From NCBI RefSeq assembly GCF_001984575.1, contig NZ_LZNS01000001.1:203969-267968 (forward strand): DNA of 64,000 nucleotides, written 5' to 3'. The notes under the pieces were generated by a model, which worked only from the letters and a program-made list of their open reading frames with translations, did no database searches and was not told the origin of the DNA. Below, one piece after another: positions 46,777 through 54,933 of the stretch; position 1 is the first letter of the stretch; every line of letters begins with the position of its first letter. This DNA is from Streptomyces sp. MP131-18. GTDB lineage: Bacteria > Actinomycetota > Actinomycetes > Streptomycetales > Streptomycetaceae. Both the position numbers and the translations under genes were made by a program.

Positions 46777-47777
46777 AGCCCGATGTCCTCGCTCGCCGCA
46801 TCGATCCAGCGGTCGGCTTCGCGGATGTACCCCCAGAACGCCGGGGAGTTGGCGGCGTGGCCGGACTGGGCGCGGATCTTCTCTTCGCGCTTCCCGGCGA
46901 CGCGGGAGGTGGTGATGAACCCGGCCCGCATGCTGTGGCCGGTGAGTCGGACGGCGAGGCCGGCGCGTTCGGCGTTGCGGGCGATGATGTCGCGGCAGGC
47001 TGCCGCGGACAGGGCGGTGTCGCCGAGGTTGCCCCACCGGTCGATCGGAACGAAGGCCGCCCCCCTCATGATGTCGGCGGCGGCTCGCCAGGTGAGCCAG
47101 GCGCGGACAGGGCAGGTGTCGGGGCTCTTGCCGTAGCCAACGACGACGTCACGGGCAGGGCGCCCCTTGACGCTGGGGACATGGACATCGAGCCCCTGAC
47201 TCACCTGGACAATTCCGTCGGCACGCAGGGCGGCCACCTCGGCAGACCGCCCAGCGACGGCGAACGCGAGGAGCCACAGGGCGCGGTCGCGGAGGCCGGT
47301 GAGGCTGTCGGGGACGGCGGCTGCCATCTGCCGCAGCTGCTCTGGCGTCGCGGCGGCGGCCTTGCCACGCCCCCGCCCGAGGCGTTCGGGGTCGGCCTTC
47401 ATCGGCTTGAGCGCCTTGCGGGCGGCGACCGTGGCTTCCTTCGGGACTTCGACGCCGAGGCTGCGTGCGGTGACGGTGACGCCGGTGATGCGGCGGTCGA
47501 TGCTGTTGGGGGCGGCGAGCTTGATGGTGTCGAGCCAGACGACGAACCCGACGAGCGTGCCCCTGGTGACATTGGTCGACGCGATTCGGTGGCCGGTGCG
47601 TTCGCCGAGCCAGTCGTGGAACTCCTCCCACAGCGCCCAGTCGTTGGCGTAGCCACGCTTGGTGTTGTGGGGGCGGATCGCGTCGAGGTGCTTCTCAGCG
47701 GCCTCCTCCATGGCATGGAGAACGGCGAGGGTCGCGGGGTCGTAGGTCGCAGGAGCGGTGTCGGCCGCGTGTGTCAA
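46773..47777 (-). CDS. Phage tyrosine recombinase (integrase)
   Basis: 334 aa. N-terminal core-binding domain (KRGYANDWALWEEFHDWLGE) and catalytic domain with the first Arg in AFAVAGRSAEVAALR, LTGHSMRAGFITTSRVAG (HxxR), QSGHAANSPAFWGYIREADR with the His and the nucleophile Tyr. Not similar to the integrase at 38595, so at least two site-specific recombination elements lie in this region. Co-transcribed with the endonuclease VII gene. The start at 47777 lacks a strong ribosome site; ATG is nonetheless the first in-frame start of the conserved part. Confidence 0.9.
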   Translation of the reverse strand: MTHAADTAPATYDPATLAVLHAMEEAAEKHLDAIRPHNTKRGYANDWALWEEFHDWLGERTGHRIASTNVTRGTLVGFVVWLDTIKLAAPNSIDRRITGVTVTARSLGVEVPKEATVAARKALKPMKADPERLGRGRGKAAAATPEQLRQMAAAVPDSLTGLRDRALWLLAFAVAGRSAEVAALRADGIVQVSQGLDVHVPSVKGRPARDVVVGYGKSPDTCPVRAWLTWRAAADIMRGAAFVPIDRWGNLGDTALSAAACRDIIARNAERAGLAVRLTGHSMRAGFITTSRVAGKREEKIRAQSGHAANSPAFWGYIREADRWIDAASEDIGL

Positions 47778-47929
47778 CTCTCAGCTGAGCATAGCCAATT
47801 GTACCGGTTTTTCGCCCTCGATATGGCATGCTATCCAGGGTGTGCTGGCGCTCAGGCATCCTGCCAGTTTCGGTCGCAGGCGCCGCAGGGCAGGGATGGT
47901 GGAGCAAGTCGGCGACCGTGGGGGGCCGG

Positions 47930-48360
47930 GTGAAGCGACCGTATGTGCGGCGGAACTGCGACGAGACTCGTAACTGGGTGTGGATGCCGTGGGAGGGGGC
48001 TCGCATTGCCTTTGGTTGAAGGAGGCTCTCGGGACCCGCATCCGCCCTGAACGGAACAAGGCTGAGCGATGCTGGGAGATCGCGCGCCAGCATCTCAAGC
48101 CGGTAATCGCTGCCCTCGTCGATCGGTTCGGCGAGGTCGACGTCTTTCTGGAGTTCTCGACGACGGAGAGGTGCGACACCCGCTGCGAGGAGGCGGCAGG
48201 CGATGACTGCACCTGCTCGTGCATGGGGGACAACCACGGCGGCGCCGTCTACTGGAAGCGCTGGCAGCTTGTGGGAGAGACGACGCTGGTCCGCTCCGCG
48301 TCCCGGAAGGAGCGTCGCTATCTGGTGGACGCCAAGAACCTGACCGCGGGGTGGCAGTGA
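47930..48360 (+). CDS. Conserved actinophage-type protein with Cys-rich motif, frame broken once
   Basis: GTG at 47930 opens VKRPYVRRNCDETRNWVWMP and after the G5 run at 47995-47999 the frame moves to HCLWLKEALGTRIRPERNKA, HLKPVIAALVDRFGEVDVFL, then STTERCDTRCEEAAGDDCTC and SCMGDNHGG, ending LVDAKNLTAGWQ. Adding one G gives a continuous ~143-aa protein. The CDTRC-(8)-CTCSC cluster probably binds zinc. I take it for a common accessory protein of actinomycete phages and plasmids; function unknown. Convergent with the antirepressor gene across a strong terminator. Confidence 0.65.
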
Positions 48361-48372
48361 CCGCACAACGTA

Positions 48373-48405
48373 CGCCCCGCCCCGCCATCACGGCGGGGCG
48401 GGGCG
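48373..48405. terminator. Bidirectional terminator
   Basis: CGCCCCGCCCCGCC, loop ATCAC, GGCGGGGCGGGGCG: perfect 14-bp G/C stem between the convergent genes ending at 48360 and 48417. Confidence 0.85.
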
Positions 48406-48416
48406 CAGTGGGAAGG

Positions 48417-49226
48417 TTAGGCCGCGTTTTGCTGGCTCCAGAGGTCGACGATCATGTCGATGCCTTCGGACGTGGCGTAGGCCACGGGGTACTTGGTGCC
48501 ACGGCTCTTTTCGACTTTCACCGCGAAGTGCCCAGAGTTCTGGAACGTGGTCCGCGGCAGGTTCCGGTTACCTCCGTGGGTCGACATCTGCTTCCGGAAG
48601 ATGCCCCGGTCGACGAGCCACCCGGTCAGCGTGCGGACGTTCGTACCGAGGATGTCGGCGATCTCCGTCATCCCGATGAGGCCGTCCGCGTTCATGAACG
48701 CGTCCCACTTGCCGGCCTTCGGCGCCAAGACCTTATTCGCCTGCTCCAGGGCTTCTCGGGCCTCCAGCGCCTCGACCAGGTCGCGGGCGAGCTCCAGCTT
48801 CGATGGCTCCCTGACCGGCCGGCGGGCGTTCACGTACTGGTAGAGCGCGTCGGCGAGCTCCACCTGGGCGAGTTCAATCTTGCTCCGCTTGGACTCGTCG
48901 GTGATGCGGCTGGCAGTGACGTTGGCTAGCCACATCATGACGATGCGCTCGTGCACAAGGAAGTGGGCTCGCACTCGATCGTCGCCGGGAATACGGACGT
49001 GCGTTACACACGTCCGTCCCGTTGACCAGGCGTTTCGCTCGATCATCTGCCGTTGGCCGTTGGTGTCGAGTGTGAGGTTCGCGCAGAGCTGCCCGAGCAC
49101 AGCCCAGTTGCCACGGGTGTCGGTCAGGACAGTGACCGGGTCACCGTGGAACATGAATGTTCCGATATCGAAACCGCCCCCCGGCTTGTCGGGAGGCTGG
49201 AGCAGGCTACTGTTAGGTATAGACAC
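48417..49226 (-). CDS. Phage antirepressor (BRO-N plus KilA-C type)
   Basis: 269 aa from GTG at 49226 (VSIPNSSLLQPP). N-terminal BRO-type domain: GDPVTVLTDTRGNWAVLGQL, CVTHVRIPGDDRVRAHFLVH. Middle helix typical of these proteins: REALEQANKVLAPKAGKWDA. C-terminal ANT/KilA-C domain: IGMTEIADILGTNVRTLTGW, LVDRGIFRKQMSTHGGNRNL and SEGIDMIVDLW. Antirepressors of this build relieve prophage repression. The gene is intact, with no sign of decay. Confidence 0.88.
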   Translation of the reverse strand: MSIPNSSLLQPPDKPGGGFDIGTFMFHGDPVTVLTDTRGNWAVLGQLCANLTLDTNGQRQMIERNAWSTGRTCVTHVRIPGDDRVRAHFLVHERIVMMWLANVTASRITDESKRSKIELAQVELADALYQYVNARRPVREPSKLELARDLVEALEAREALEQANKVLAPKAGKWDAFMNADGLIGMTEIADILGTNVRTLTGWLVDRGIFRKQMSTHGGNRNLPRTTFQNSGHFAVKVEKSRGTKYPVAYATSEGIDMIVDLWSQQNAA

Positions 49227-49502
49227 GAGGCACCACCCTTGGTCTCTTGCCCTCGGCGGTTGCACCCGCCGGGGGCACATCTATGTGACGGCTCGCACAT
49301 CTGACGGGCCGTAGAGAGAACCATACCCCCTCCAGGTGACTGCCTGTTGATGTCCAGGCGAGCCCAACGGGGTTGTATCGGACATGACTTCACGCTGAGT
49401 AGGGCTTCTTCTGTGGTTGGTACCGGACTGTCCGCCTAGAACCGTCTGGTACCGGATCCCCCACCGATAGACCACGGTGCGTGAACGTCTGCTCGGACCC
49501 AA
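49227..49502. other. Non-coding stretch upstream of the antirepressor gene
   Basis: No gene seen. It should hold the antirepressor promoter; no clear operator repeats were recognised. Confidence 0.4.
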
Positions 49503-49552
49503 CGCGTTCGACGCCCCCCTCTCGCCGCGGCGAGAGGGGGGCGTCGAACGCG
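49503..49552. terminator. 50-bp perfect palindrome, probable bidirectional terminator
   Basis: Arms of 25 bases (CGCGTTCGACGCCCCCCTCT... and its exact complement) meet with no spacer at 49527/49528. It lies 17 bp after the end of the leftward phage lysis operon and so can serve as its terminator. The length and perfection go well beyond a usual terminator stem. Confidence 0.75.
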
Positions 49553-49568
49553 GGTCTGACAGCGGCAC

Positions 49569-49717
49569 CTACTCGTGCGCGATCCAGGGTGACGTTGGGG
49601 ATTCCGGCTGGCCGCCGCCAATGTCAGGGCCGTCACCGTGCTGCGCGAGCGTCGCCGCGTCTGCCAGCGGGGGGGGGCGGGCGGAGCCGTCGAGGCCGGC
49701 CGCACGTCCGGCGACAT
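49569..49717 (-). pseudogene. Small phage protein, ~50 aa, frame broken at a G9 run
   Basis: ATG at 49717 opens MSPDVRPASTAPPAPP and, if the nine-base G run at 49669-49677 is extended by one, continues LADAATLAQHGDGPDIGGGQ, PESPTSPWIAHE, stop at 49569. Directly abuts the stop of the upstream lysis-operon gene. Function unknown. Confidence 0.4.
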
Positions 49718-50050
49718 CTACACACCCCCGTCGACGATGCGCGCCGTGCGGGCGTCCACGCGGTTGACAGCGTCCCGGAGGCTGGCCCCTCCGTTGGGAT
49801 GCAGTTCGTACTCGACCGCGGCCACCCGCTCCTCGATGCGCCCCAGTCGCTCCAGCACTCCGGGGCGGGCCGGGACACCTGGCCGCGCAGGCTGCCCGCG
49901 CCAGTCGTCCACCACCTCATCCATGCGCCCGGCGATCCGCACTACCGCGCGGATGGCCTGCCACACCGCGGCGCCGAGCGCGCACACGGCCGTTGCGGCC
50001 CCGGCCCACAGGGCTATCTGCTCGGCTGTCACGGGCGGCTCGCTCTCCAT
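49718..50050 (-). CDS. Phage membrane protein with one TM segment and coiled coil, 110 aa
   Basis: MESEPPVTAEQIALWAGAAT then the hydrophobic AVCALGAAVWQAIRAVVRIA, and a C-terminal helix GVLERLGRIEERVAAVEYEL with heptad character. Overlaps the holin gene by 22 bp. Proteins of this build next to actinophage holins are often accessory lysis proteins (spanin- or second-holin-like), which is inference. ATG at 50050 chosen; the frame upstream of it is Arg/Gly-rich antisense-like sequence. Confidence 0.65.
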   Translation of the reverse strand: MESEPPVTAEQIALWAGAATAVCALGAAVWQAIRAVVRIAGRMDEVVDDWRGQPARPGVPARPGVLERLGRIEERVAAVEYELHPNGGASLRDAVNRVDARTARIVDGGV

Positions 50051-50286
50051 CCGGCGAGCGGGTCGTCGCGCGTGGGCGTGGGCGTTTCCGTCGCTCCGGG
50101 CCCGCCGGGGGTGGCTATCGCGGTGAGTACCGCGAGCAGGGCGGCGCCGCCTGCGGTCGCCAGTGCCGCCGGCCAGTCCACGGACAGCCAGTCGACGGCG
50201 TCGGCGCCGAGCAGCGCCACCAGGGTCTGCGCCGCCGTGCGCACCGCGCGCTCCAGCGTCGCCCGCCAGAAGGTCCACGTCGTCAT
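50029..50286 (-). CDS. Phage holin
   Basis: 85 aa: MTTWTFWRATLERAVRTAAQ, TLVALLGADAVDWLSVDWPA, ALATAGGAALLAVLTAIATP, then a charged tail. Two hydrophobic segments separated by an amphipathic turn, the form of r1t-type actinophage holins, which place the pore for endolysin release. Encoded downstream of the amidase in the same leftward transcript. Confidence 0.85.
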   Translation of the reverse strand: MTTWTFWRATLERAVRTAAQTLVALLGADAVDWLSVDWPAALATAGGAALLAVLTAIATPGGPGATETPTPTRDDPLAGWRASRP

Positions 50287-50305
50287 GAGGTCAGTTCTCC
50301 GTTCG

Positions 50306-50677
50306 TCAGTCGGCGCCGAGGATGGTGAGGGTGTCGGGCCACGTGGTGAACCGCACGGCGCGGTCGTCCACGTAGGCGACCGCCGGCAACTTCCGGTTGG
50401 TGACGAGCAGCGTCCCGCGCTCGTTCCAGAACGTGCCGTCGTAGCCGGTGCGGCAGGTGAACCCGCGCCCGGTGAGCCACTCGGTCACCTGGCCGACATC
50501 GCGGCTGGTGAACACGAATACGGCACGGTGCTCCATGAGGCGCCGCAGGCCGTCGAGGGCGCCAGGTACCGGCGGGTCGTAGATCGTTCCGTCCGCCCAG
50601 CCCCGCGAGTAGGCGTGGATCACGCCGTCGACTTCGACGGCCACCGCCAGTGGGTCGGGGGCGGTCACGTCGGCCAC
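50306..50677 (-). CDS. Phage-encoded HAD-like hydrolase domain protein
   Basis: 123 aa. LAVAVEVDGVIHAYSRGWAD corresponds to the HAD motif I loop (usually DxDGV/T; the first Asp is Glu), FVFTSRDVGQVTEWLTGRGF to motif II (T/S), and AVAYVDDRAVRFTTW to the acidic motif IV. Phages of actinomycetes often carry such small HAD-like proteins near lysis genes; the substrate is unknown. Overlaps the amidase gene by 13 bp. Confidence 0.7.
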   Translation of the reverse strand: MADVTAPDPLAVAVEVDGVIHAYSRGWADGTIYDPPVPGALDGLRRLMEHRAVFVFTSRDVGQVTEWLTGRGFTCRTGYDGTFWNERGTLLVTNRKLPAVAYVDDRAVRFTTWPDTLTILGAD

Positions 50678-51738
50678 GCCTGCCCGTGCATCTCCACGCG
50701 CTCGATAACCACTTGCTCGGCGTTCTCGTCGTGCCAGGCCAGCAGCAGCTTCGGCCGGGACTGCGCGGTGCCCTCGCGCCCGGCACCGCCATAGGTTCCC
50801 TTCGCGGTGCCGGGGATCTCCCGGATGGGCAGCTTGCGACCGTCCTCTTCAACGACGCGGAGCTGTATCGCGCCGGTCGGCGTGAGCCCGATGGCGTGGA
50901 GGTCGACCTCGACCCGGTACCGCTCACGGGCGCCCGCGAACGAGTAGGTGCCCTTGGCGATGGCCGTCTCCCCGTAGATGGTGTCCCCGGGGATGGAGAC
51001 CCAGACGCCCTCGTCGCGGATGGTGAGCGGCCGAGTCATGGCCGCATCGATCAGTCGTCCCATGTCGTCGTCCTCCTCGGGGTGTTCGGGGGTGTCGCCG
51101 GGTGACCAGTCGGCGGGGTGCCGGAGTCGTTCGGCGACGCGCTTGCGCACCGCGTTCATGGTGATGCCGGGCCCGCGGGGGTCGACCTTGCCTGGCTGCC
51201 ACTCGGAGTGCCCGATCACCGAGGTCGTGCCCTGCTTGCCCCAGCCGTGCGCCCGGCAGATCGCGGCGGAGGCGCGGACGATGGCCTCGACCTGTGCGGG
51301 CGGCCACGGGTCCTTGTTGTCGCCGAGGTTGATGGCCTCGAAGCCGTAGAAGTGGCGGTTGCCGTCGGTGTTCGCCTGGTTGTCCGACGGCAGCGCGCGC
51401 TCGGCGATGACGGCGTCCAGCACGTCCCGGTCGCCGCTTCCGGCGTGGTTGGCCCGGCCGTGCCCGACGAGGTGCACCGTTCCGTCGGCGATGACGCCGT
51501 GGCACAGCGGCCCAGGAAGCGTGGAGTGCCCGTCGTAGCACAGGTCCACGCTGGACTCGGTACCGGACGTCACGGTGTGGTGGATCATCACTCCGTGAAC
51601 GGGGCCCCAGGACCCGACGTGATTCCGGTTGTGCGTGCGCCACGACCGGTACTCCCTGACCTTGACGCCCTCCGCCTTCAGCGCGCTCACCAGCTTGGCG
51701 GCCGATAGTGGTGTGGCCACGCGGCCACCTCCAGACAT
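50665..51738 (-). CDS. Phage endolysin, N-acetylmuramoyl-L-alanine amidase (Amidase_2)
   Basis: 357 aa. Amidase_2 domain ~40-200: GVMIHHTVTSGTESSVDLCY (zinc His), LCHGVIADGTVHLVGHGRAN, FYGFEAINLGDN (catalytic Glu region), IGHSEWQPGKVDPRGPGITM (second His, Lys and Asp). After an acidic linker (PEHPEEDDDMG) the C-terminal ~120 residues should form the wall-binding beta domain. It cleaves the peptide from muramic acid in the host wall at lysis. All expected metal ligands are seen. Confidence 0.9.
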   Translation of the reverse strand: MSGGGRVATPLSAAKLVSALKAEGVKVREYRSWRTHNRNHVGSWGPVHGVMIHHTVTSGTESSVDLCYDGHSTLPGPLCHGVIADGTVHLVGHGRANHAGSGDRDVLDAVIAERALPSDNQANTDGNRHFYGFEAINLGDNKDPWPPAQVEAIVRASAAICRAHGWGKQGTTSVIGHSEWQPGKVDPRGPGITMNAVRKRVAERLRHPADWSPGDTPEHPEEDDDMGRLIDAAMTRPLTIRDEGVWVSIPGDTIYGETAIAKGTYSFAGARERYRVEVDLHAIGLTPTGAIQLRVVEEDGRKLPIREIPGTAKGTYGGAGREGTAQSRPKLLLAWHDENAEQVVIERVEMHGQAWPT

Positions 51739-51782
51739 GGGTCAGCCCCGGCCAGGGCGGCTCCGGGGTGGCGTGAGTGGGG

Positions 51783-52200
51783 CTACGCGGGGCCCGCGTA
51801 GTAGATCGCGATGTGCGGCCGGGCGAAGCCCGTCGCGGTGGGGATGGTCGCGCCGGAGTTCTGGAACGGGGCGAACTGGATGGCATCGGCGGCGCCGTCG
51901 AACTGGACCGGGACGCTCCGCGCGGCCACGGTGACGGGCGTGCTGGCGGTGGTGTTGCCGATGGGCTTGCTGGTGCCCCCGATCGGGAGCGTGCCGTTGA
52001 ACAGCCAGCTGGCGCCGCGCCACGTCCCCGACGACGAGCCCTCGAAACTGGTCTCGCCGGTGAGCTGGTACCAGCCCGGGACCGGCGGGGTGTAGTGCAG
52101 CCCAGGCGCGGGGGGAACGGTCGTGGGCGACTGCTTGGGTAGCGGAGCGGCGTCGCGGGTGTGCAGCCCAGGCGCGCGAGGATCGGTCGTTCCAGTCGTC
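51783..52200 (-). pseudogene. Phage tail/structural protein, C-terminal fragment
   Basis: The frame gives GLHYTPPVPGWYQLTGETSF, GTWRGASWLFNGTLPIGGTS and ARPHIAIYYAGPA, a beta-rich pattern like C-terminal domains of minor tail or receptor-binding proteins. It lacks a believable N-terminus; upstream of ~52200 the frame is antisense to a different rightward coding piece. This is where the structural part of the prophage has been lost. Confidence 0.5.
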
Positions 52201-52202
52201 GT

Positions 52203-52400
52203 TTGGCGCGGGTGTCGAACCGGTACTTCAAGGTGCACGGCCGGCGCCCGGAGAAGATCCCGGGACCGGCGGGGTCACGGATCGACAAGGTGGCCGTGTA
52301 CACGGAGGATGACCGGCCGCTGCTGGAGCAGGTGTACGCCGAGCTCGTCGACGTGATCTCCTCGTTCGAGGATGGCGGCCAGACCGCGATCAGCGCCTGA
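52203..52400 (+). pseudogene. 3' end of an unidentified rightward gene
   Basis: RYFKVHGRRPEKIPGPAGSR, IDKVAVYTEDDRPLLEQVYA, ELVDVISSFEDGGQTAISA, stop at 52400. It has the composition of a real protein and is followed at once by a strong terminator, but no start of its own. It probably belonged to the chromosome or to another phage part before a deletion joined it to the tail fragment. Confidence 0.45.
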
Positions 52401-52403
52401 ACG

Positions 52404-52444
52404 ACCTCCGCCCCGACCCAACTGCCATGGGTCGGGGCGGAGGT
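52404..52444. terminator. Strong terminator hairpin
   Basis: ACCTCCGCCCCGACCCA, loop ACTGCCA, TGGGTCGGGGCGGAGGT: 17-bp perfect stem starting 4 bp after the stop at 52400. Confidence 0.85.
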
Positions 52445-52526
52445 GTGTCTGGTTTCAGTCCGTTGCGGTGTCGGAGTCGGCGTCGAGGGTGACGGTGTCG
52501 GCGGTGACGCGCGGAAGCCGGTTGTG

Positions 52527-52564
52527 GGGCTGTCAAACGAGTGGTGTAACTGGTTTGACAGCCC
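52527..52564. repeat. Inverted-repeat pair resembling fused IS ends
   Basis: GGGCTGTCAAAC, 14-base loop containing GTGGTGTAAC, GTTTGACAGCCC: 12-bp perfect arms. GTGTAAC beside a CTGTCA-type end recalls IS256-family termini. It is probably a minimal leftover of an IS (both ends, inside deleted) or a hairpin terminator of the gene at 52591. Confidence 0.45.
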
Positions 52565-52590
52565 GAGGAAGCCGGGGCGGGTCAGGGGAG

Positions 52591-54126
52591 TTACTGGGCT
52601 GCCGCCTCCTCGGTCGTCAGGAAACGCAGATTGCGGACGTGGTCGTTGACGAACATGGGCACGCCGTCGGAGGTCAGGTACCAGGCGGGCTTGCCGCCGC
52701 TGTCGCGGATGACCCTGCCGTTGATTCGGAGGTTCTCGAAGGTGACGTCCTTGATGACGTGGTCGGCGTCGAGGCCGATGAGCATGGAGACTTCGGCGTG
52801 GGTGCCGTTGTAGGTGAGGTCCTTGATGTAGACGTTCTCGATGCCGCGGCCGGCAACCTGATTCCACGCTGGGTTGAAGGAGACCTGCATGTGGACGAGC
52901 TGGCCCCAACGGAAGTCCTCGACGCGGATGTTGTCGAACCTGACGTCGCGGACGAGGTTGCCGTCGCCGGCGTTGATGGCCAGGCAGCCCTGGGCGATCA
53001 CCTGCGGCTCACGGTGGTCGCAGATGTCGATGTTCTCGAAGTTCAGGTCCTCCAGCACCTCGGAGGCGGCGGGGTCGTCGTTGCCGTGCACGCCCATGTT
53101 GATCGGGTGGGCCACGTCGGCCCAGAGCGTGGAGTTCTTGACCGTGATGTTGCGGGTGTCGCCGTAAAACTCCCAGCGGTGGGTGTACAGGGCGATGCTG
53201 TCGTCGGAGGTTCGCAGGAAGCAGCCGTCGATGGTGACGTTCTCGGAGCAGTAGAGCTGGATGCCGTCGCCCCAGCCCTGGTGGCTGAAGGCGCGCAGGT
53301 TCTTGATGGTGAGGTTCCGGGACTCGCCGACCCTGACGTTCTCGTACCGCGGGTTGAGGATCGTGATGCCGTCGATCGTGACGTTCTCCGCGTTGCGGAT
53401 GGAGATCGCGCCGGCGGCGGAGTTGTAGAGCACGCCGCGGCCGATCAGCCGGCAGTTCTCCACCCCCTCGAACATGACGCGCGAAGTGAGAACGGCGCCG
53501 GGGGCCAGGTAGACGGTGGTGCCGCTGGGCACCCGCAGCACTCTGTCGGCGTGGGTGTGCAGGCCGGGCCCGAAGTACATGACCTTCCTGTCGCCCTCGG
53601 CGGGAGGGTCCTGCTCGATCGGGCTGGCGAGCAGGTGCAGGCAGTCGAAGATCTTGTCGTCCACCTGCACGATGATGGTGCGGGGTCGGTCCAGGGTGAA
53701 GTGGGCGGTGCTGCCCAGTACCTCGGGCGTGATGGCGTAGGAGTCGGGGCGGATGCGGACCTTCTCGAAGCCGCCCATGGCGTAGGTGACCTCGACCTCG
53801 ACGGCGCCGGAGAAGTCGAAGGCGGCCAGGGAGGAATTCTCGAACGGGTTGCTGCCGGTGACGGCGTTGATGTGGGCGAGCCTGACCCGGTAGACGTCCA
53901 GCGTCTGCCAGGTGCCGCCGGCCGGGCGGACCTTGACGGTGAAGGAGTTGTTGAGGGGCACGCTCGGCAGGGTCGGGTGGGTGACGACTCTGTTGCCGTC
54001 GGTGCCGGACACGTCTGCCGCCGAGGTGGCGCCGCGCGCGGCGCCCACGAGGCCGGTGCCGGAGGCGGCGACGGCGGCGGCACCGGCGGCCGTGAGCGTG
54101 GTGCGGCGGGTGACTGGCATACTCAT
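52591..54126 (-). CDS. Tat-exported right-handed beta-helix glycosidase (GH28-like)
   Basis: 511 aa. ATG at 54126 preceded by GGAGGAACG. The signal MSMPVTRRTTLTAAGAAAVA shows a twin-arginine motif and a hydrophobic core ending near ARGA. The body is a parallel beta-helix with many strand repeats (ENVTIDGITILNPRYENVRV, NLTIKNLRAFSHQGWGDGIQ). GWGDGIQ and RTSDDSIAL take the places of the NTDG and GDD catalytic Asp motifs of polygalacturonases, so GH28-like activity on a uronate- or rhamnose-containing polymer is likely; a beta-helix lyase is the alternative. A LacI-type operator lies upstream. Confidence 0.82.
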   Translation of the reverse strand: MSMPVTRRTTLTAAGAAAVAASGTGLVGAARGATSAADVSGTDGNRVVTHPTLPSVPLNNSFTVKVRPAGGTWQTLDVYRVRLAHINAVTGSNPFENSSLAAFDFSGAVEVEVTYAMGGFEKVRIRPDSYAITPEVLGSTAHFTLDRPRTIIVQVDDKIFDCLHLLASPIEQDPPAEGDRKVMYFGPGLHTHADRVLRVPSGTTVYLAPGAVLTSRVMFEGVENCRLIGRGVLYNSAAGAISIRNAENVTIDGITILNPRYENVRVGESRNLTIKNLRAFSHQGWGDGIQLYCSENVTIDGCFLRTSDDSIALYTHRWEFYGDTRNITVKNSTLWADVAHPINMGVHGNDDPAASEVLEDLNFENIDICDHREPQVIAQGCLAINAGDGNLVRDVRFDNIRVEDFRWGQLVHMQVSFNPAWNQVAGRGIENVYIKDLTYNGTHAEVSMLIGLDADHVIKDVTFENLRINGRVIRDSGGKPAWYLTSDGVPMFVNDHVRNLRFLTTEEAAAQ

Positions 54127-54139
54127 GAGGCGTTCCTCC

Positions 54140-54167
54140 AGAAAACGTATTCCAGAAACCGTTTTCT
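54140..54167. promoter_or_regulatory. LacI-family operator upstream of the beta-helix glycosidase gene
   Basis: AGAAAACG at 54140-54147 and CGTTTTCT at 54160-54167 form an inverted repeat, and the right part AGAAACCGTTTTCT is itself close to the GAAACCGTTTC form bound by LacI-type sugar regulators. It starts 14 bp upstream of the start codon, where it would block transcription. Confidence 0.55.
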
Positions 54168-54213
54168 ACAGAGTCGTGTCCGTGTGATGGTAGGTCAAGG
54201 GCTTACGCAGGAG

Positions 54214-54315
54214 TTACTTGATGCCAGAGGTGTAGCGGCCGGCGATGAGGCCGCGCTGGGCGATGAGGAAGAACAGCAGCGGCGGCAGGACGTACATCAC
54301 GGTACCCACGACCAT
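54214..54315 (-). pseudogene. C-terminal fragment of a sugar ABC-transporter permease
   Basis: VVGTVMYVLPPLLFFLIAQR, GLIAGRYTSGIK, stop at 54214: the last helix and tail of a MalG/CUT1-type permease (usual ending FFLxQRyLxxGlTxGavK). All of the protein before it is missing; sequence becomes unrelated at about 54320. It implies that a polysaccharide uptake operon once lay between the two secreted enzymes and was deleted. Confidence 0.75.
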
Positions 54316-54319
54316 GAGT

Positions 54320-54933
54320 TGTTGATCGGAAACCCTGGTCGTCGGCGAACAAGGTGGACAGCGCGACAGCGGGAGGCTTCCTCCGGTGAGCGAGCTGATT
54401 CTCCCCGGCAAAGCAGGACGGTGGATGGTCCTGTGCCGGCGAGATGACCGGCGGCCGCAGCAGCTTGAGAGCATGACCGGCCGGTCCGGCTGCCAAAGCC
54501 TGGCATGAAGGCGATCCTGGGCCACTGGGAGGAAGTACCCACCGGCAGCATCGAGGACCTGGACGCCTTCAACACGGGAGGCGAACAGCCCGGACACCTT
54601 CGTCCGTCACGTGCGCGCCCCCACCGAGTCACGGTCGACTGACCCGATGGCCTGGCGACCACCGGTCCGCGGGGTGGGGGCCGGCCCCCCGCCACGGCCC
54701 CACCGGGCACCGTTGGCATGTCAGACGCCTCAGCCGCCCGCCTCCCTGGCGGGTTGCCCGACTACCACGCGACTTCCGCCCCTCTGCTGTTGCGCCATCG
54801 CGACGAAAGCCTCGCAAAGCTTTCGAAATCCCGACCTCATAGAGAACCTTTTCCATAATCGCCGCCATCATGGGAGTGGCACACAGGACGTGCCTCCAAC
54901 CCCGCAATCCCCCACAACCGAAGGAGGACTCTC
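54320..54933. other. Unassigned stretch between permease fragment and lyase gene
   Basis: No gene I can support. The frames are short and their composition is not protein-like apart from a short piece MKAILGHWEEVPTGSIEDLD (plus strand, from 54505). The last 130 bp carry the promoter side of the lyase gene with the CGAAAGC/GCTTTCG repeat. Confidence 0.4.
54804..54825. promoter_or_regulatory. Inverted repeat upstream of the lyase gene, possible LacI-type operator
   Basis: CGAAAGC, 8-base spacer, GCTTTCG; the right half GCAAAGCTTTCG also has an inner AAAGCTTT palindrome. It lies 109 bp before the lyase start. Shares the GAAA/TTTC frame with the operator at 54140 but is not the same sequence. 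Confidence 0.4.
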
